Shown here piece after piece: positions 5,777 to 6,237 of a stretch of 6,237 nt of DNA. Each line of letters starts with the position of its first letter. Positions within the stretch are counted from its first letter, which is position 1. A program made the position numbers and the translations under genes. Origin of the DNA: Pseudomonadota bacterium (GTDB taxonomy: Bacteria; Pseudomonadota; Alphaproteobacteria; Rhizobiales; Xanthobacteraceae); the NCBI GenBank assembly GCA_963205465.1, contig CAUJKG010000008.1, forward strand, positions 1 to 6,237, read 5' to 3'. The notes under the pieces were generated by a model. It was not told the DNA's origin, did no database searches, and saw only the letters and a list, made by a program, of their open reading frames with translations.

Positions 5777-5866
5777 AGCATTAGCGGGGCAGTTGTTCCG
5801 CCTTGCGGCTGACGAAGAGCGTTTGGGCTGCTAAATGCCCATCTGAAGAGTATTGGGCAGTGCAAC

Positions 5867-6237
5867 ATGGCTGAATCGAATTTCGACGTTTTGATCATCG
5901 GTGGTGGGCCGGGCGGATATGTTGCGGCAATCCGGGCCGCGCAACTCGGGTTTAAGACCGCAGTGGTCGAGCGCGCGCATCTCGGCGGGATCTGTCTGAA
6001 CTGGGGATGCATTCCCACCAAGGCGCTGCTGCGCTCCGCCGAAATCTACCACTACATGCAGCACGCGAAGGATTACGGGCTTTCCGCCTCGAACGTCTCC
6101 TTCGATCCGTCGGCCGTGGTCGCGCGCTCGCGCGGCGTCTCCAAGCGCCTCAATGAGGGCGTCGGCTACCTGATGAAGAAAAACAAGATCAGCATCATCT
6201 GGGGCGAGGCGCAGATTGATGCGCCCGGCAAACTCAA
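5867..6237 (+). CDS. lpdA: Dihydrolipoamide dehydrogenase (E3), N-terminal part, cut by the window edge
   Basis: E3 reoxidises the dihydrolipoyl arm of E2 and passes electrons through FAD to NAD+. The first 123 residues are visible, of an expected 465-475 or so. They show the FAD-binding Rossmann start DVLIIGGGPGGYVAAIRAAQ (7-26), the acidic end of the second strand (VVER, 33-36) and the redox-active disulfide motif GGICLNWGCIPTKALL with Cys43 and Cys48. The LNWGC form is typical of lipoamide dehydrogenase. The start at 5867 gives the normal short lead before the first beta strand; its Shine-Dalgarno is poor (GGG at 5855-5857, or GAAGAG 16 bases upstream). It points the same way as pdhB and pdhC but is about 4 kb from pdhC, separated by the transporter pair, so it probably has its own promoter. 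The same E3 may also serve 2-oxoglutarate dehydrogenase. Partial only because the window ends. Confidence 0.96.
   Translation, partial: MAESNFDVLIIGGGPGGYVAAIRAAQLGFKTAVVERAHLGGICLNWGCIPTKALLRSAEIYHYMQHAKDYGLSASNVSFDPSAVVARSRGVSKRLNEGVGYLMKKNKISIIWGEAQIDAPGKL

Larger units (their letters stand above)
5658..5866. other. Divergent intergenic region between the TAXI gene and lpdA
   Basis: This 209-base stretch is the only sizeable non-coding region. It must hold the promoter of the minus-strand transporter pair and, since lpdA is cut off from the rest of the pdh genes, very probably that of lpdA. Visible elements are a CTTGAC -35-like box with a dyad in its spacer (5746-5776), a short near-palindrome GGTA-AGCGC-TACC (5716-5728), a distant 7-bp inverted pair TCATTGG (5683-5689) / CCAATGA (5758-5764), and a small hairpin just before lpdA (5836-5859). 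I could not find a convincing promoter for the TAXI gene; the best minus-strand candidate (TTGGAC, 15 bases, TAGAAG) has poor spacing. No open frame in either direction looks coding. Confidence 0.7.

Overview
The window looks like a piece of an alphaproteobacterial chromosome, most likely order Hyphomicrobiales (Bradyrhizobium/Rhodopseudomonas-like). The E2 N-terminus and the pdhB C-terminus match the wording I know from that group, the DNA is moderately GC-rich, and a CTTGAC -35-type element is present. This placement is from memory of the families, not from a search.

Layout, left to right. (i) 1-120: GC-rich DNA (85 of 120 bases) that does not encode PdhB, but reads as a fragment of an unrelated protein on the minus strand. 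(ii) 121-453: the last ~110 codons of pdhB (pyruvate dehydrogenase E1 beta). (iii) 463-1806: pdhC, a complete single-lipoyl dihydrolipoamide acetyltransferase (E2). (iv) 1837-2361: an unrecognised one-helix membrane protein, co-directional with pdhC. (v) 2364-5657, minus strand: a TAXI-type TRAP transporter, made of a periplasmic binding protein (5657-4707) and a large fused permease (4640-2364), separated by a terminator-like hairpin. (vi) 5658-5866: a divergent intergenic region with a candidate promoter and operator dyad. (vii) 5867 to the right edge: the N-terminal 123 residues of lpdA, dihydrolipoamide dehydrogenase (E3). No gene-free stretch exceeds ~210 bases; I saw no tRNA, rRNA, CRISPR array or transposase.

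The plus-strand genes supply E1 beta, E2 and E3 of the pyruvate dehydrogenase complex (pyruvate + CoA + NAD+ to acetyl-CoA + CO2 + NADH). The inward-facing TRAP pair lies between E2 and E3, so lpdA probably needs its own promoter. The transporter probably imports a small organic acid or amino acid; its location suggests, but does not prove, a link to central carbon metabolism.

The main points for a second look are the abrupt loss of pdhB homology near base 120 (assembly chimera or real rearrangement), a gap-free 70-residue-period duplication in the permease N-terminus together with a probable extra membrane segment in its middle, the hairpin plus missing Shine-Dalgarno before the permease gene, and a dyad between the putative -35 and -10 of lpdA. 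I found no clearly new multi-gene system; most of the window is recognisable metabolism and transport.
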